The translations under genes were made by a program, and so were the position numbers. From NCBI GenBank assembly GCA_031269415.1, contig JAISZF010000002.1, positions 1 to 9,137 of the forward strand: a stretch of 9,137 nt of DNA, written 5' to 3'. This document shows positions 1-7,081 of the stretch, one piece after another (positions within the stretch are counted from its first letter, which is position 1; the number at the start of each line of letters is the position of its first letter). A model generated the notes under the pieces. It saw only the letters and a program-made list of their open reading frames with translations, was not told the DNA's origin and did not search any database. The stretch comes from Clostridiales bacterium. Lineage in GTDB: Bacteria > Bacillota > Clostridia > Lachnospirales > WQUN01.

Positions 1-1
1 T

Positions 2-1885
2 TTCGATGGGCTTATCGAGGGAACCCCGCAGGGTACCGGGGGAGTCCCTATTACCCGCAAACAGATCCGCGCCCAGCGCAAGGCGCTGGACATTATAGAG
101 GATGAGGTCGGCAGGCCCATAAACTATCATTCATACGTTTCCGGCGTGGCTGGTCCCGAAGTCGCCGTCATGTTTGTGGATGAGGGAGTGAACGGCTGCC
201 ATCAGGATCCGCAGTACAATGTTATTTACCGGAATATCAACATGATTCGTTCGTTCGTGGACGCCTGCGAATCCAAGAGGGTTCTGGCATACGGCGGGCT
301 GGCTCAGATAGACGGCGCGCACAACGCCAACGCGACCGCCAGGGAAGCTTGGAAGGTGACTCCCGAACTGATGGTTCAGCACGCCATCAACGCGATCTTC
401 TCCAGAAAGGCGGGAATCCCTCCGGAGAATATCTGCCTGTCCACAGTACCGCCGACAGCGCCTCCTGGACCCTGCGTATACATAGATCTGCCCTACGCCG
501 CGGCTCTCAGAGAATTTTTTCCCGAATACCGCATGAGAGCGCAGATGAACACGAAATATGTCGAATCGTCCACCAGAGACGCCACTGTGTCACATGTGCT
601 GAATCTCCTTATATCGAAGCTTACCTCAGCGGACATACAGTCCACGATAACGCCGGACGAGGGACGGAACGTGCCCTGGCATATTTACAACGTCGAGGCG
701 TGCGACACCGCCAAGCAAGCCCTCGTGGGCATGGACGGCCTAATGGAGATGGTGGAGCTGAAGCAGGATGGGCCGCTTAGGGAAAGGACCCGGGAGATTC
801 AGGAGCGTGCCGTACTCTTTATGGAGGAGATATTGGAGATCGGCGGATATTTCCAAGCGGTGAAGGCGGGTTTCTTCGTGGATTCGGGATATTACCCGGA
901 GCGCGGCGGGGACGGCATTTCACGCGGGATCGGCGGGGGAGTGGCGGCGGGCACGGTGATAAAGCGTGAAGCCGACTATATGGCCCCTGTCGCCGCCCAC
1001 TATGGCTATAACAACACGGCTCAGTACGGTCTTAGCGCGGATTCGGATCCGTCGTCCTTAATAGGAGGATGCACCTTCGAGGATCCCTCCAAGATCGCGT
1101 ATATAGACGAATTGGACGAAATCGACAATGTGCGCGTACGCATGGAGGAAAATAAGAGATACAGGAACGCCGAGATGTTAAAGCCGGAAATGGAATGGCT
1201 GGCTGACGGCGTTGTGCAGATCACCATGTTCTTCCCGGTCGAAAGGCGCTTGGCCGAGGCCGCCGCCATTGAGGCGGGAAAACGCATGAACCTTGTGGAC
1301 GTCGAGGTTATAAGCCGCGAAATCATGCAAGAGGCGGAAGGAACTAGGGTCGAGATAAAAGGCGTCTTCCCCTTCGACATAGATCCCTCGTCGCTCGTAT
1401 TACCGCCGGAGCCGGAAATAATGAGCGACGCCGAGATCCGCGCCGATATAGAGAAGAAACCCTTCACGGTCGTATGCGGCACCGTCGGGGAGGATGAGCA
1501 TTCGGTCGGGCTTAGGGAGATAATCGACATTAAACACGGCGGAATCGAGAAGTACGGGATCAAGGTTCATTATCTGGGCACTTCCGTACCCATAGAAAAA
1601 CTGGTGGACGCGGCTGTGGAAATGGACGCCGGCGCAATCCTCGCCTCCACTATTATAAGCCACGACGACATTCACTATAAAAACATCGCCGGGATTGATC
1701 GCATAGCCCGCGAAAAGGGAGTCAGAGACAGGCTGATCTTCATAGCGGGGGGAACTCAGGTCACTCCGGAGATCGCGGTACGCCACGGCGCGGACGCAGG
1801 ATTCTCCAGAGGCAGCAAAGGCGCGCAGGTCGCCACGTTTTTGGTCAAAGCCAGGCGGGATAAAGCGGAGCGGATACGTGAATGA
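2..1885 (+). CDS. oraE: D-ornithine 4,5-aminomutase large subunit OraE, 5'-truncated
   Basis: This is the catalytic large subunit of D-ornithine 4,5-aminomutase, which uses adenosylcobalamin and PLP to move the terminal amino group of D-ornithine and give 2,4-diaminopentanoate. It works in the cytoplasm with the small subunit OraS, not seen here. The frame is open from base 2, so the gene enters from the left; 627 residues are visible. The GTG at 146 is an internal valine, not the start. A TIM-barrel-like part occupies roughly the first 470 visible residues. The last 150 form the Rossmann B12 domain, with the base-off motif D-x-H-x-x-G at visible residues 498-503. The cobalt-ligand His is residue 500 (codon 1499-1501). 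Lys511 (1532-1534) lies exactly 11 residues later, the spacing of His618 and Lys629 (the PLP lysine) in the Clostridium sticklandii enzyme. By that alignment about 118 N-terminal residues are missing. The stop overlaps the next gene by 4 bases. Confidence 0.96.
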   Translation, partial: FDGLIEGTPQGTGGVPITRKQIRAQRKALDIIEDEVGRPINYHSYVSGVAGPEVAVMFVDEGVNGCHQDPQYNVIYRNINMIRSFVDACESKRVLAYGGLAQIDGAHNANATAREAWKVTPELMVQHAINAIFSRKAGIPPENICLSTVPPTAPPGPCVYIDLPYAAALREFFPEYRMRAQMNTKYVESSTRDATVSHVLNLLISKLTSADIQSTITPDEGRNVPWHIYNVEACDTAKQALVGMDGLMEMVELKQDGPLRERTREIQERAVLFMEEILEIGGYFQAVKAGFFVDSGYYPERGGDGISRGIGGGVAAGTVIKREADYMAPVAAHYGYNNTAQYGLSADSDPSSLIGGCTFEDPSKIAYIDELDEIDNVRVRMEENKRYRNAEMLKPEMEWLADGVVQITMFFPVERRLAEAAAIEAGKRMNLVDVEVISREIMQEAEGTRVEIKGVFPFDIDPSSLVLPPEPEIMSDAEIRADIEKKPFTVVCGTVGEDEHSVGLREIIDIKHGGIEKYGIKVHYLGTSVPIEKLVDAAVEMDAGAILASTIISHDDIHYKNIAGIDRIAREKGVRDRLIFIAGGTQVTPEIAVRHGADAGFSRGSKGAQVATFLVKARRDKAERIRE

Positions 1886-3252
1886 GGGTTGACGTACTGG
1901 CGGCGGAGATTGGCTCCACGACCACGGTCCTGAATGCGTTCGACGGCCTGGGAACCGAATTCCCGCGCTTTCTGGGGCAGGGCCAAGCGCCTACGACTGT
2001 AGAGGGCGAAGGGGTTTCCGCGGGCCTTCGTATGGCGGCGGACGCGTTGGCCAAGTCTCTCGGGGAGAAAGAGATTACGGCGGACGAAACCTTTGCCGCT
2101 TCAAGCGCCGCCGGCGGCCTGCGCATGACCGTTCACGGCCTGGTTTACGATATGACGGTGAAAGCCGCCAAGGAAGCGGCGCTGGGCGCGGGGGCGAATC
2201 TCCATCTGACGACCGCCGGGGTTCTGACCGAATCGGATCTGTCGGCGATAAACAGGATCCGCCCGAATCTGATCCTGCTCGCCGGCGGCACGGACTACGG
2301 CGAGAGGGAAACAGCCCTGAAAAACGCGCGGCTGCTGACCGAGCTGAACGAAAAACCGCCGATCATATACGCGGGTAACATCCAGAACAGGGACGAGATC
2401 CGTTCCATATTTGATGGCGCGGGGTTTCCCTGCCGTGTAACGGAGAACGTATATCCGAAACTGGATGATCTGAACGTCGAGCCTACCCGCAAAGTGATAC
2501 ACGCGGTGTTCGAGGAGCATATAACCAAGGCTCCGGGGATGAAGCATGTACGCGGCATGGTGAATTCCTCCATAATGCCTACTCCCGGAGCGGTTATGCA
2601 ATGCGCTCGCCTGCTCTACGGCGCGTTAGGTGATTTGATCGTAATCGACGTGGGCGGCGCCACGACTGACGTTCATTCCGTGACCGCCGGTTCGGACGAG
2701 ATCTCAAGCATTATGACCTCTCCGGAGCCGTTCGCGAAACGTACCGTAGAGGGTGACTTGGGCGTCTATATAAACGCGCGCAATTTAGCGGAGCTCGCGG
2801 GGCTTCCTCAATTGGAACGGGAAGCGGGGACGGACTCGGCCGCCGCGCTAGCGGAACTCAAACCGATCCCCGAAAGCGCGGAGCAGATTGCTTTAGTAAA
2901 AGCCCTTACGTGGTTCGCGGCGTCGACCGCGTTGATCAGGCACGCGGGGAAACTCAGATATGTATATGGGCCTTCGGGGAGACAGATTTTAGCGAAGGGA
3001 AAGGATTTAACGAAGATCAAACTCCTCATAGGCACGGGCGGGGCGCTTACGCGGCTTCCGGGCAGAGAAACGGTATTCGCAAGGCTTAAAGATATAAACG
3101 TCTCCAATTCCATGTTGTATCCGCGCCCGGGCGCGATAGAGACCGCCGAAGACAGGGATTATATAATGGCATCACTCGGAGTCATGTCCGTAAAGTATCC
3201 CGAAGCCGCGCTTAAACTCATGCTGCGCAGTCTCGGACGGGAAAGGGAGTGA
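1882..3252 (+). CDS. glmL: GlmL/MutL-family ASKHA protein, probable OraSE reactivation or accessory factor
   Basis: A 456-residue, apparently full-length member of the GlmL/MutL family, known from glutamate mutase and ornithine aminomutase clusters. Actin/Hsp70-like ATP-binding signatures are visible. These are a phosphate-1 loop near residues 8-15 (A-E-I-G-S-T-T-T), a phosphate-2 motif at 254-264 (V-I-D-V-G-G-A-T-T-D-V) and an adenosine motif at 384-388 (G-T-G-G-A). The stretch G-M-V-N-S-S-I-M-P-T-P-G at 225-236 also looks typical of the family. The same ATPase superfamily includes reactivases that exchange damaged cobalamin in B12 enzymes. Its place directly behind oraE supports a chaperone or reactivation role, but that role is inferred. 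The ATG overlaps the oraE stop as ATGA (1882-1885), with GGAG at 1867-1870, so translation is probably coupled. The end overlaps orr by 4 bases. Confidence 0.9.
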   Translation: MRVDVLAAEIGSTTTVLNAFDGLGTEFPRFLGQGQAPTTVEGEGVSAGLRMAADALAKSLGEKEITADETFAASSAAGGLRMTVHGLVYDMTVKAAKEAALGAGANLHLTTAGVLTESDLSAINRIRPNLILLAGGTDYGERETALKNARLLTELNEKPPIIYAGNIQNRDEIRSIFDGAGFPCRVTENVYPKLDDLNVEPTRKVIHAVFEEHITKAPGMKHVRGMVNSSIMPTPGAVMQCARLLYGALGDLIVIDVGGATTDVHSVTAGSDEISSIMTSPEPFAKRTVEGDLGVYINARNLAELAGLPQLEREAGTDSAAALAELKPIPESAEQIALVKALTWFAASTALIRHAGKLRYVYGPSGRQILAKGKDLTKIKLLIGTGGALTRLPGRETVFARLKDINVSNSMLYPRPGAIETAEDRDYIMASLGVMSVKYPEAALKLMLRSLGRERE

Positions 3253-4325
3253 TATCCGCGCGGCCCAAGATTATCGTGGATTTAAAAAAATTTCGCCGGA
3301 ACGCGCGGGTTCTGCGCGATATGTGCCATGAAAACGGCATAACAGTTGCTGCCGTCACCAAGGTTTTTTGCGCCGAACGCCTCCTGGTGAATATCCTCAT
3401 CGAGGAGGGCGTGGATTTCCTGGCTGATTCCAGGTTAATGAACATCGCTTCGTATCCGCGAACCGATATAAAAAAGACGCTGCTTAGACTGCCGTCCCCC
3501 GACGACGCGTGGGAGACAGTCAGGCTGTGCGACGTCAGCCTCAACTCGGAGATCCTCACCCTGACGAGTCTGGCCGAGGCAGCGAAGAGCCAAGGGAAAC
3601 GGCACGGCGTTATATTGATGATAGATCTGGGAGATCTGCGCGAGGGCGTATATTACGATAATTCGGAGCTGATTACGCAAACCGCCGAATACGCCGATAA
3701 AAGCCCTTGGCTGGATCTTATGGGGATTGGGTTAAACCTCACCTGCTACGGATCTATAATACCCACCGAAAAAAATCTGGGAAAACTCTGCGATATGGCG
3801 ACCGATCTTGAGAACCGCCTTGGAATCGGGCTTCCAATAGTCTCCGGCGGAAACTCCAGCTCGCTGCCTTTGCTCTTAAACGGAAGAATGCCCAATCGCG
3901 TAACGAATCTCCGCTTGGGCGAGTCGATAGTCAGAGGCTATGAAACCGCGTACTCACAGCCAATAGAATGCCTTGATCAAGACATTCTTATGCTGGAAGC
4001 CTCAATTATCGAGATTCAGACCAAGCCTTCCTACCCCGAGGGCGAGATAGGCGTCAACGCGTTCGGGGAGCGGCCTCAATTTGAGGACAAAGGCCGCCGA
4101 AAGCGGGCGATTTTAGCTGTGGGCAGACAGGATACGGATCCCTTGGGCTTAGTCTGCACGGTTCCGGGAGTTAAGATCCTTGGGGCAAGCTCCGATCACC
4201 TCGTTGCTGATCTGACTGAAGCTGAGAGGGATTTTAAAGTCGGAGCGACTTTATCGTTTCACATGAACTACTCCGCCGTTCTGCGCGGTTTTACAAGCGG
4301 ATATGTGAACCGAATTTTTATTTAA
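3249..4325 (+). CDS. orr: Ornithine racemase (PLP-dependent, alanine racemase family)
   Basis: A 358-residue fold-type III PLP enzyme of the alanine racemase N-terminal-domain family. It interconverts L- and D-ornithine and so feeds the aminomutase with the D-isomer. The Schiff-base lysine is Lys38 (A-A-V-T-K-V-F-C). Other landmarks are D-L-G-D-L-R-E-G at 126-133, the probable phosphate-binding segment V-S-G-G-N-S-S-S at 198-205 and L-R-L-G-E-S at 221-226. The start is GTG at 3249, written GTGA across the glmL stop. The frame is closed upstream by a stop at 3213-3215 and no other start codon lies between. GGGA at 3239-3242 sits 6 bases before the GTG. Identification as ornithine rather than alanine racemase rests on the family resemblance and on its position after oraE and the GlmL gene. 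Related broad-specificity racemases also take lysine, so some breadth is possible. Confidence 0.9.
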   Translation: MISARPKIIVDLKKFRRNARVLRDMCHENGITVAAVTKVFCAERLLVNILIEEGVDFLADSRLMNIASYPRTDIKKTLLRLPSPDDAWETVRLCDVSLNSEILTLTSLAEAAKSQGKRHGVILMIDLGDLREGVYYDNSELITQTAEYADKSPWLDLMGIGLNLTCYGSIIPTEKNLGKLCDMATDLENRLGIGLPIVSGGNSSSLPLLLNGRMPNRVTNLRLGESIVRGYETAYSQPIECLDQDILMLEASIIEIQTKPSYPEGEIGVNAFGERPQFEDKGRRKRAILAVGRQDTDPLGLVCTVPGVKILGASSDHLVADLTEAERDFKVGATLSFHMNYSAVLRGFTSGYVNRIFI

Positions 4326-4326
4326 T

Positions 4327-4331
4327 AGGGG
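4327..4331 (+). promoter_or_regulatory. Ribosome binding site that sets the ald start
   Basis: AGGGG lies 8 bases before the ATG at 4340 but overlaps a possible GTG start at 4331. It therefore favours the ATG. The protein beginning M-I-V-G-C-V-K-E-I also matches the usual N-terminus of alanine dehydrogenases, and numbering from this ATG puts the catalytic residues at their standard positions. Confidence 0.75.
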
Positions 4332-4339
4332 TGCTTGTT

Positions 4340-5455
4340 ATGATTGTCGGATGCGTTAAGGAAATAAAGAAATATGAGTATCGCGTGGGCCTGACCCCCG
4401 ATAATGTCAAGGAATATGTCGCACATAGCCACGTGATATATATTGAGACCGGAGCCGGAGTCGGCTCGGGTTTTGAGGACAGCGACTACATTGAGGCGGG
4501 TGCGGAGATTATGCCGGACGCGAAGAGCGTCTGGGACGCCTCTGAAATGATAGTTAAAGTAAAAGAACCTCTCGAAGAGGAATATGACTTGATGAGAGAG
4601 GATCAGATCCTGTATACTTATTTACATCTGGCGGCCAACCGTCCTCTTACCGAAGCGCTTATAAACAAAAAGACCCGCGCCGTAGCCTATGAGACTATTC
4701 GCGGAGAGTCTGGGGATCTTCCTCTTTTAAAACCGATGAGCGAGGTAGCTGGACGCCTGAGTATCCAGGAAGGGGCAAAATGCCTGGAGAAACACTTGGG
4801 CGGCGTCGGCCTGCTTCTGGGCGGCGTGCCGGGGGTAAGGCGCGCGAACGTGGTTATCATCGGCGGCGGCGTGGTGGGCATAAACGCCTGCAAAATGGCC
4901 GTTGGCCTGGGCGCAAACGTATTCGTGCTGGATAACAGCCTCAACAGGCTGGCGTATCTGGACGATATATTCGAGCAGCGTATCACCACCCTCTTCTCAA
5001 CGGCTGGCGCGATTGAACGCGCCGTCGCTATGGCGGATCTCGTGATCGGCGCGGTTCTGATACCCGGGGCGGCCACGCCTAAGCTCATCAAGAAGGAGTA
5101 TCTCAAGAGGATGAAACAGGGCAGCGTAATTGTGGATGTCGCGGTAGATCAAGGAGGCTGCTGCGAAACGACAAGAGCGACGTACCATGACAACCCCACC
5201 TTTGTGGTTGACGGCGTAGTACACTACTGCGTGGCGAATATGCCCGGTGGCGTCTCTCACACCTCCACAACCGCCCTGACCAACGCGACCCTGCGCTACG
5301 GTTTGCTGATTGCCGGAAAAGGCGTGGACACCGCCGCCAAGAGCAACCCCGGCCTTATGCTGGGCGTTAACTGTTACAAAGGACACTTGACTTGCAAGGA
5401 GGTCGCCGGGACTTTCGGCCTCGACTATACCGAACCGTCCAGTCTGATGAATTAA
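4340..5455 (+). CDS. ald: Alanine dehydrogenase
   Basis: A 371-residue NAD-dependent L-alanine dehydrogenase, the usual length for the family, catalysing L-alanine + NAD+ + H2O to pyruvate + NH4+ + NADH in the cytoplasm. Counted from the ATG at 4340, key residues fall at the textbook positions: Arg15, Lys75 (V-K-V-K-E-P), His96 (Y-L-H-L-A), the nucleotide loop G-G-G-V-V-G at 175-180, Asp198 at the end of the second strand and Asp270 (D-V-A-V-D-Q). The enzyme looks fully active. It lies 14 bases after orr in the same direction. Ornithine breakdown by OraSE, Ord and OrtAB ends in alanine plus acetyl-CoA, so Ald would let the cell oxidise that alanine and gain pyruvate and NADH, or run in reverse to dispose of electrons. 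The pathway makes D-alanine, so a racemase would be needed. An in-frame GTG at 4331 is the less likely start. Confidence 0.95.
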   Translation: MIVGCVKEIKKYEYRVGLTPDNVKEYVAHSHVIYIETGAGVGSGFEDSDYIEAGAEIMPDAKSVWDASEMIVKVKEPLEEEYDLMREDQILYTYLHLAANRPLTEALINKKTRAVAYETIRGESGDLPLLKPMSEVAGRLSIQEGAKCLEKHLGGVGLLLGGVPGVRRANVVIIGGGVVGINACKMAVGLGANVFVLDNSLNRLAYLDDIFEQRITTLFSTAGAIERAVAMADLVIGAVLIPGAATPKLIKKEYLKRMKQGSVIVDVAVDQGGCCETTRATYHDNPTFVVDGVVHYCVANMPGGVSHTSTTALTNATLRYGLLIAGKGVDTAAKSNPGLMLGVNCYKGHLTCKEVAGTFGLDYTEPSSLMN

Positions 5456-5508
5456 AGCCATACCTTCCGACGCCAGGCCGAGAGTCTGGCCGCGGCATGA
5501 ATGCGCAA

Positions 5509-5533
5509 CGCGGGCACTTTTCAAAATCCCGCG
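5509..5533 (+). promoter_or_regulatory. GC-rich hairpin in the leader between ald and the symporter
   Basis: CGCGGG (5509-5514) and CCCGCG (5528-5533) are perfect 6-base complementary arms around a 13-base loop. Inside the loop TTT and AAA could pair further. No run of T follows, so it is not an intrinsic terminator. It ends 7 bases before the Shine-Dalgarno AAGGAG, where it might shield the message 3' end after cleavage or tune translation of the symporter. The function is inferred; only the inverted repeat is seen. Confidence 0.5.
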
Positions 5534-5540
5534 AATTTGA

Positions 5541-5546
5541 AAGGAG
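5541..5546 (+). promoter_or_regulatory. Ribosome binding site that sets the symporter start
   Basis: AAGGAG (within GAAAGGAG) lies 11 bases before the ATG at 5558. The spacing is a little long but the match is strong. It argues for 5558 over the upstream in-frame ATG at 5501, which has no good site and would add 19 polar residues containing the hairpin sequence. Confidence 0.7.
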
Positions 5547-5557
5547 CGATAAGGCAA

Positions 5558-7069
5558 ATGTTGGAATTTACAAATTTTGTCAACGTCTATCTGTGGGGGA
5601 CTCCGCTTATTATTCTCGTCGTCGGACTCGCGTTATTCTATACAATTGTTTTGAGGGTTCCACAGATTCGCCTCTTTAAAGACATGGTCAAATCCCTGTC
5701 ACGAAGCCAGGCTTCTCAAAGCGGAATCACTCCGTTTCAGAGCTTCGCGATGGCGCTTGGCGGAAGAATCGGTATCGGAAGCATAGCCGGCGTGGCGACC
5801 GCGATTGCGGTCGGCGGCCCGGGCGCTGTTTTTTGGATGTGGGTCTACGCGATACTTGGTTCCGCCCTCGCTTTGGTTGAGTCAAGTCTGGCTCAGTTGT
5901 GGAAGCAGAAGATCGCCGGAGAGTACAGAGGCGGACCGTCGTATTATCTGACCAAGACACCACTGCCCTGGCTGGGCTTCTACACAGCCGTGGCGGGCAT
6001 ACTCGGCTACGGGTTCACGGGACCCATCGTGCAGGCTTTCAATATTTCTGACTCATTCTACAACGCGTTTAATATTCCGCAGCTTGTAACAGGCATCGTC
6101 GTCGCTGTTTTATTCGGCGTCGTAGTCATCGGCGGAATGAAGCGTATTGCATCGATAGCGGGATACGTCGTGCCTTTCATGGCGATTGTTTATTTGGTGA
6201 TCACAATTATAGTGCTGCTTGTGAACATAACGAAGATCCCGGCTATGTTCGGCTTGATTTTCGGAAGCGCGTTCAGCCTTAACGCGGTATTTGGAGGCAT
6301 AGCGGGAAGCGCCATTATGTGGGGAGTAAAACGCGCTATCTACTCCAGCGAGGCCGGAATGGGAACCGGCGCCAACGCCGCGGCGTCCGCTGAAGTCTCT
6401 CATCCGGTCAAACAGGGCTTGGCGCAAGGTTTTTCAGTCTATCACACACTGATTGTCTGCACATGCACCGCTTTAATGATTCTTGTGACCGGAATGTACA
6501 ATGTCTATAATGAATCCGCCGGGTACGCCCCAATTGTCGAGAATGTCCCGAACATTCAGATAGGTATCGGCTACGTCCAGGCTTCTATTGACACTGTTGC
6601 CGCCGGCACGGGAATAGGAAGTGTATTTATAGCGCTCGCCATATTCTTCTTCGCGATAACCACCCTGCTTTCATTCGGCTTCTACGCCAGCGTAGGCTTG
6701 GCAATGCTGTTTAAAAAATCAAAATGGCTCAATCCGGTTATCTGGGCCGTAACCGTTCTTCAGATGGCGTCTATTATCCTGGGAAGCATTTGGAGTTCTG
6801 AACTCGCATGGGCTATGGCGGATTTAGGTGTCGGTATGGCGACTTGGATCAACCTGCTTGGCTTATGCTGTCTCGCCCCTCCCATGATAAAACTCATGAG
6901 GGACTATGACAAGCAGAAAAAGCAAGGTTTGGATCCCGTGTTTGACCCGGCCAACGTGGATGTAAAGGGCGCCGAGCTTTGGAGCGAAATAGTTGAGGAA
7001 AACTACAAAGACTTAAAAAACAAAAACGCTAAGGCCTTAGGTAAGGGGACTCTCGAAAAGACTAAATAG
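5558..7069 (+). CDS. AGCS-family sodium:alanine-type symporter
   Basis: A 503-residue polytopic inner-membrane protein of the alanine-or-glycine:cation symporter family. About ten hydrophobic segments are visible, the first near residues 12-32 and the last near 440-460, followed by a charged cytoplasmic-looking tail of some 45 residues rich in Lys and Asp. Family landmarks are G-G-P-G-A-V-F-W-M-W after the first conserved glycine-rich stretch, and S-S-E-A-G-M-G-T-G followed by H-P-V-K-Q-G-L. Two signatures are altered. The stretch usually reading G-T-G-N-I is G-I-G-S-I at 72-76, and the usual S-N-E-A-G reads S-S-E-A-G. Substrate choice may therefore differ from the plain L-alanine/glycine carriers. 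Behind ald in an ornithine operon, alanine (L or D) is the likeliest cargo, in or out. The start at 5558 is chosen for its ribosome binding site. Base composition is more AT-rich in places (24 of 60 G+C in the line at 6181), probably through hydrophobic codons. Confidence 0.88.
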   Translation: MLEFTNFVNVYLWGTPLIILVVGLALFYTIVLRVPQIRLFKDMVKSLSRSQASQSGITPFQSFAMALGGRIGIGSIAGVATAIAVGGPGAVFWMWVYAILGSALALVESSLAQLWKQKIAGEYRGGPSYYLTKTPLPWLGFYTAVAGILGYGFTGPIVQAFNISDSFYNAFNIPQLVTGIVVAVLFGVVVIGGMKRIASIAGYVVPFMAIVYLVITIIVLLVNITKIPAMFGLIFGSAFSLNAVFGGIAGSAIMWGVKRAIYSSEAGMGTGANAAASAEVSHPVKQGLAQGFSVYHTLIVCTCTALMILVTGMYNVYNESAGYAPIVENVPNIQIGIGYVQASIDTVAAGTGIGSVFIALAIFFFAITTLLSFGFYASVGLAMLFKKSKWLNPVIWAVTVLQMASIILGSIWSSELAWAMADLGVGMATWINLLGLCCLAPPMIKLMRDYDKQKKQGLDPVFDPANVDVKGAELWSEIVEENYKDLKNKNAKALGKGTLEKTK

Positions 7070-7070
7070 A

Positions 7071-7075
7071 AGGAG
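7071..7075 (+). promoter_or_regulatory. Ribosome binding site supporting a GTG start for the amidohydrolase
   Basis: AGGAG directly after the symporter stop lies 6 bases before GTG at 7082. An ATG at 7080 overlaps it in another frame but meets a stop after ten codons, so the GTG is the real start. Confidence 0.75.
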
Positions 7076-7081
7076 ACCAAT

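Noticed and set aside
146..148. GTG as the start of oraE
   Set aside because: The frame is open to base 2 and the upstream residues continue an OraE-like sequence, so this is an internal valine.
1021..1563. 180-codon minus-strand open frame opposite oraE
   Set aside because: Low-complexity, serine-rich shadow of the conserved B12-domain coding region, with no family resemblance.
5387..5415. TTGACT as a -35 box of an internal promoter before the symporter
   Set aside because: At 17-base spacing the -10 position reads GACTTT, a poor match, and the site lies within ald coding sequence.
5501..5503. Upstream ATG as the symporter start
   Set aside because: It adds 19 polar residues not typical of AGCS proteins, lacks a good ribosome binding site, and would translate through the hairpin; 5558 has AAGGAG.
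4997..5557. 186-codon open frame on the minus strand opposite ald
   Set aside because: It lies wholly over ald and the ald-symporter gap, has no recognisable domain, and ald is certain from its catalytic residues.
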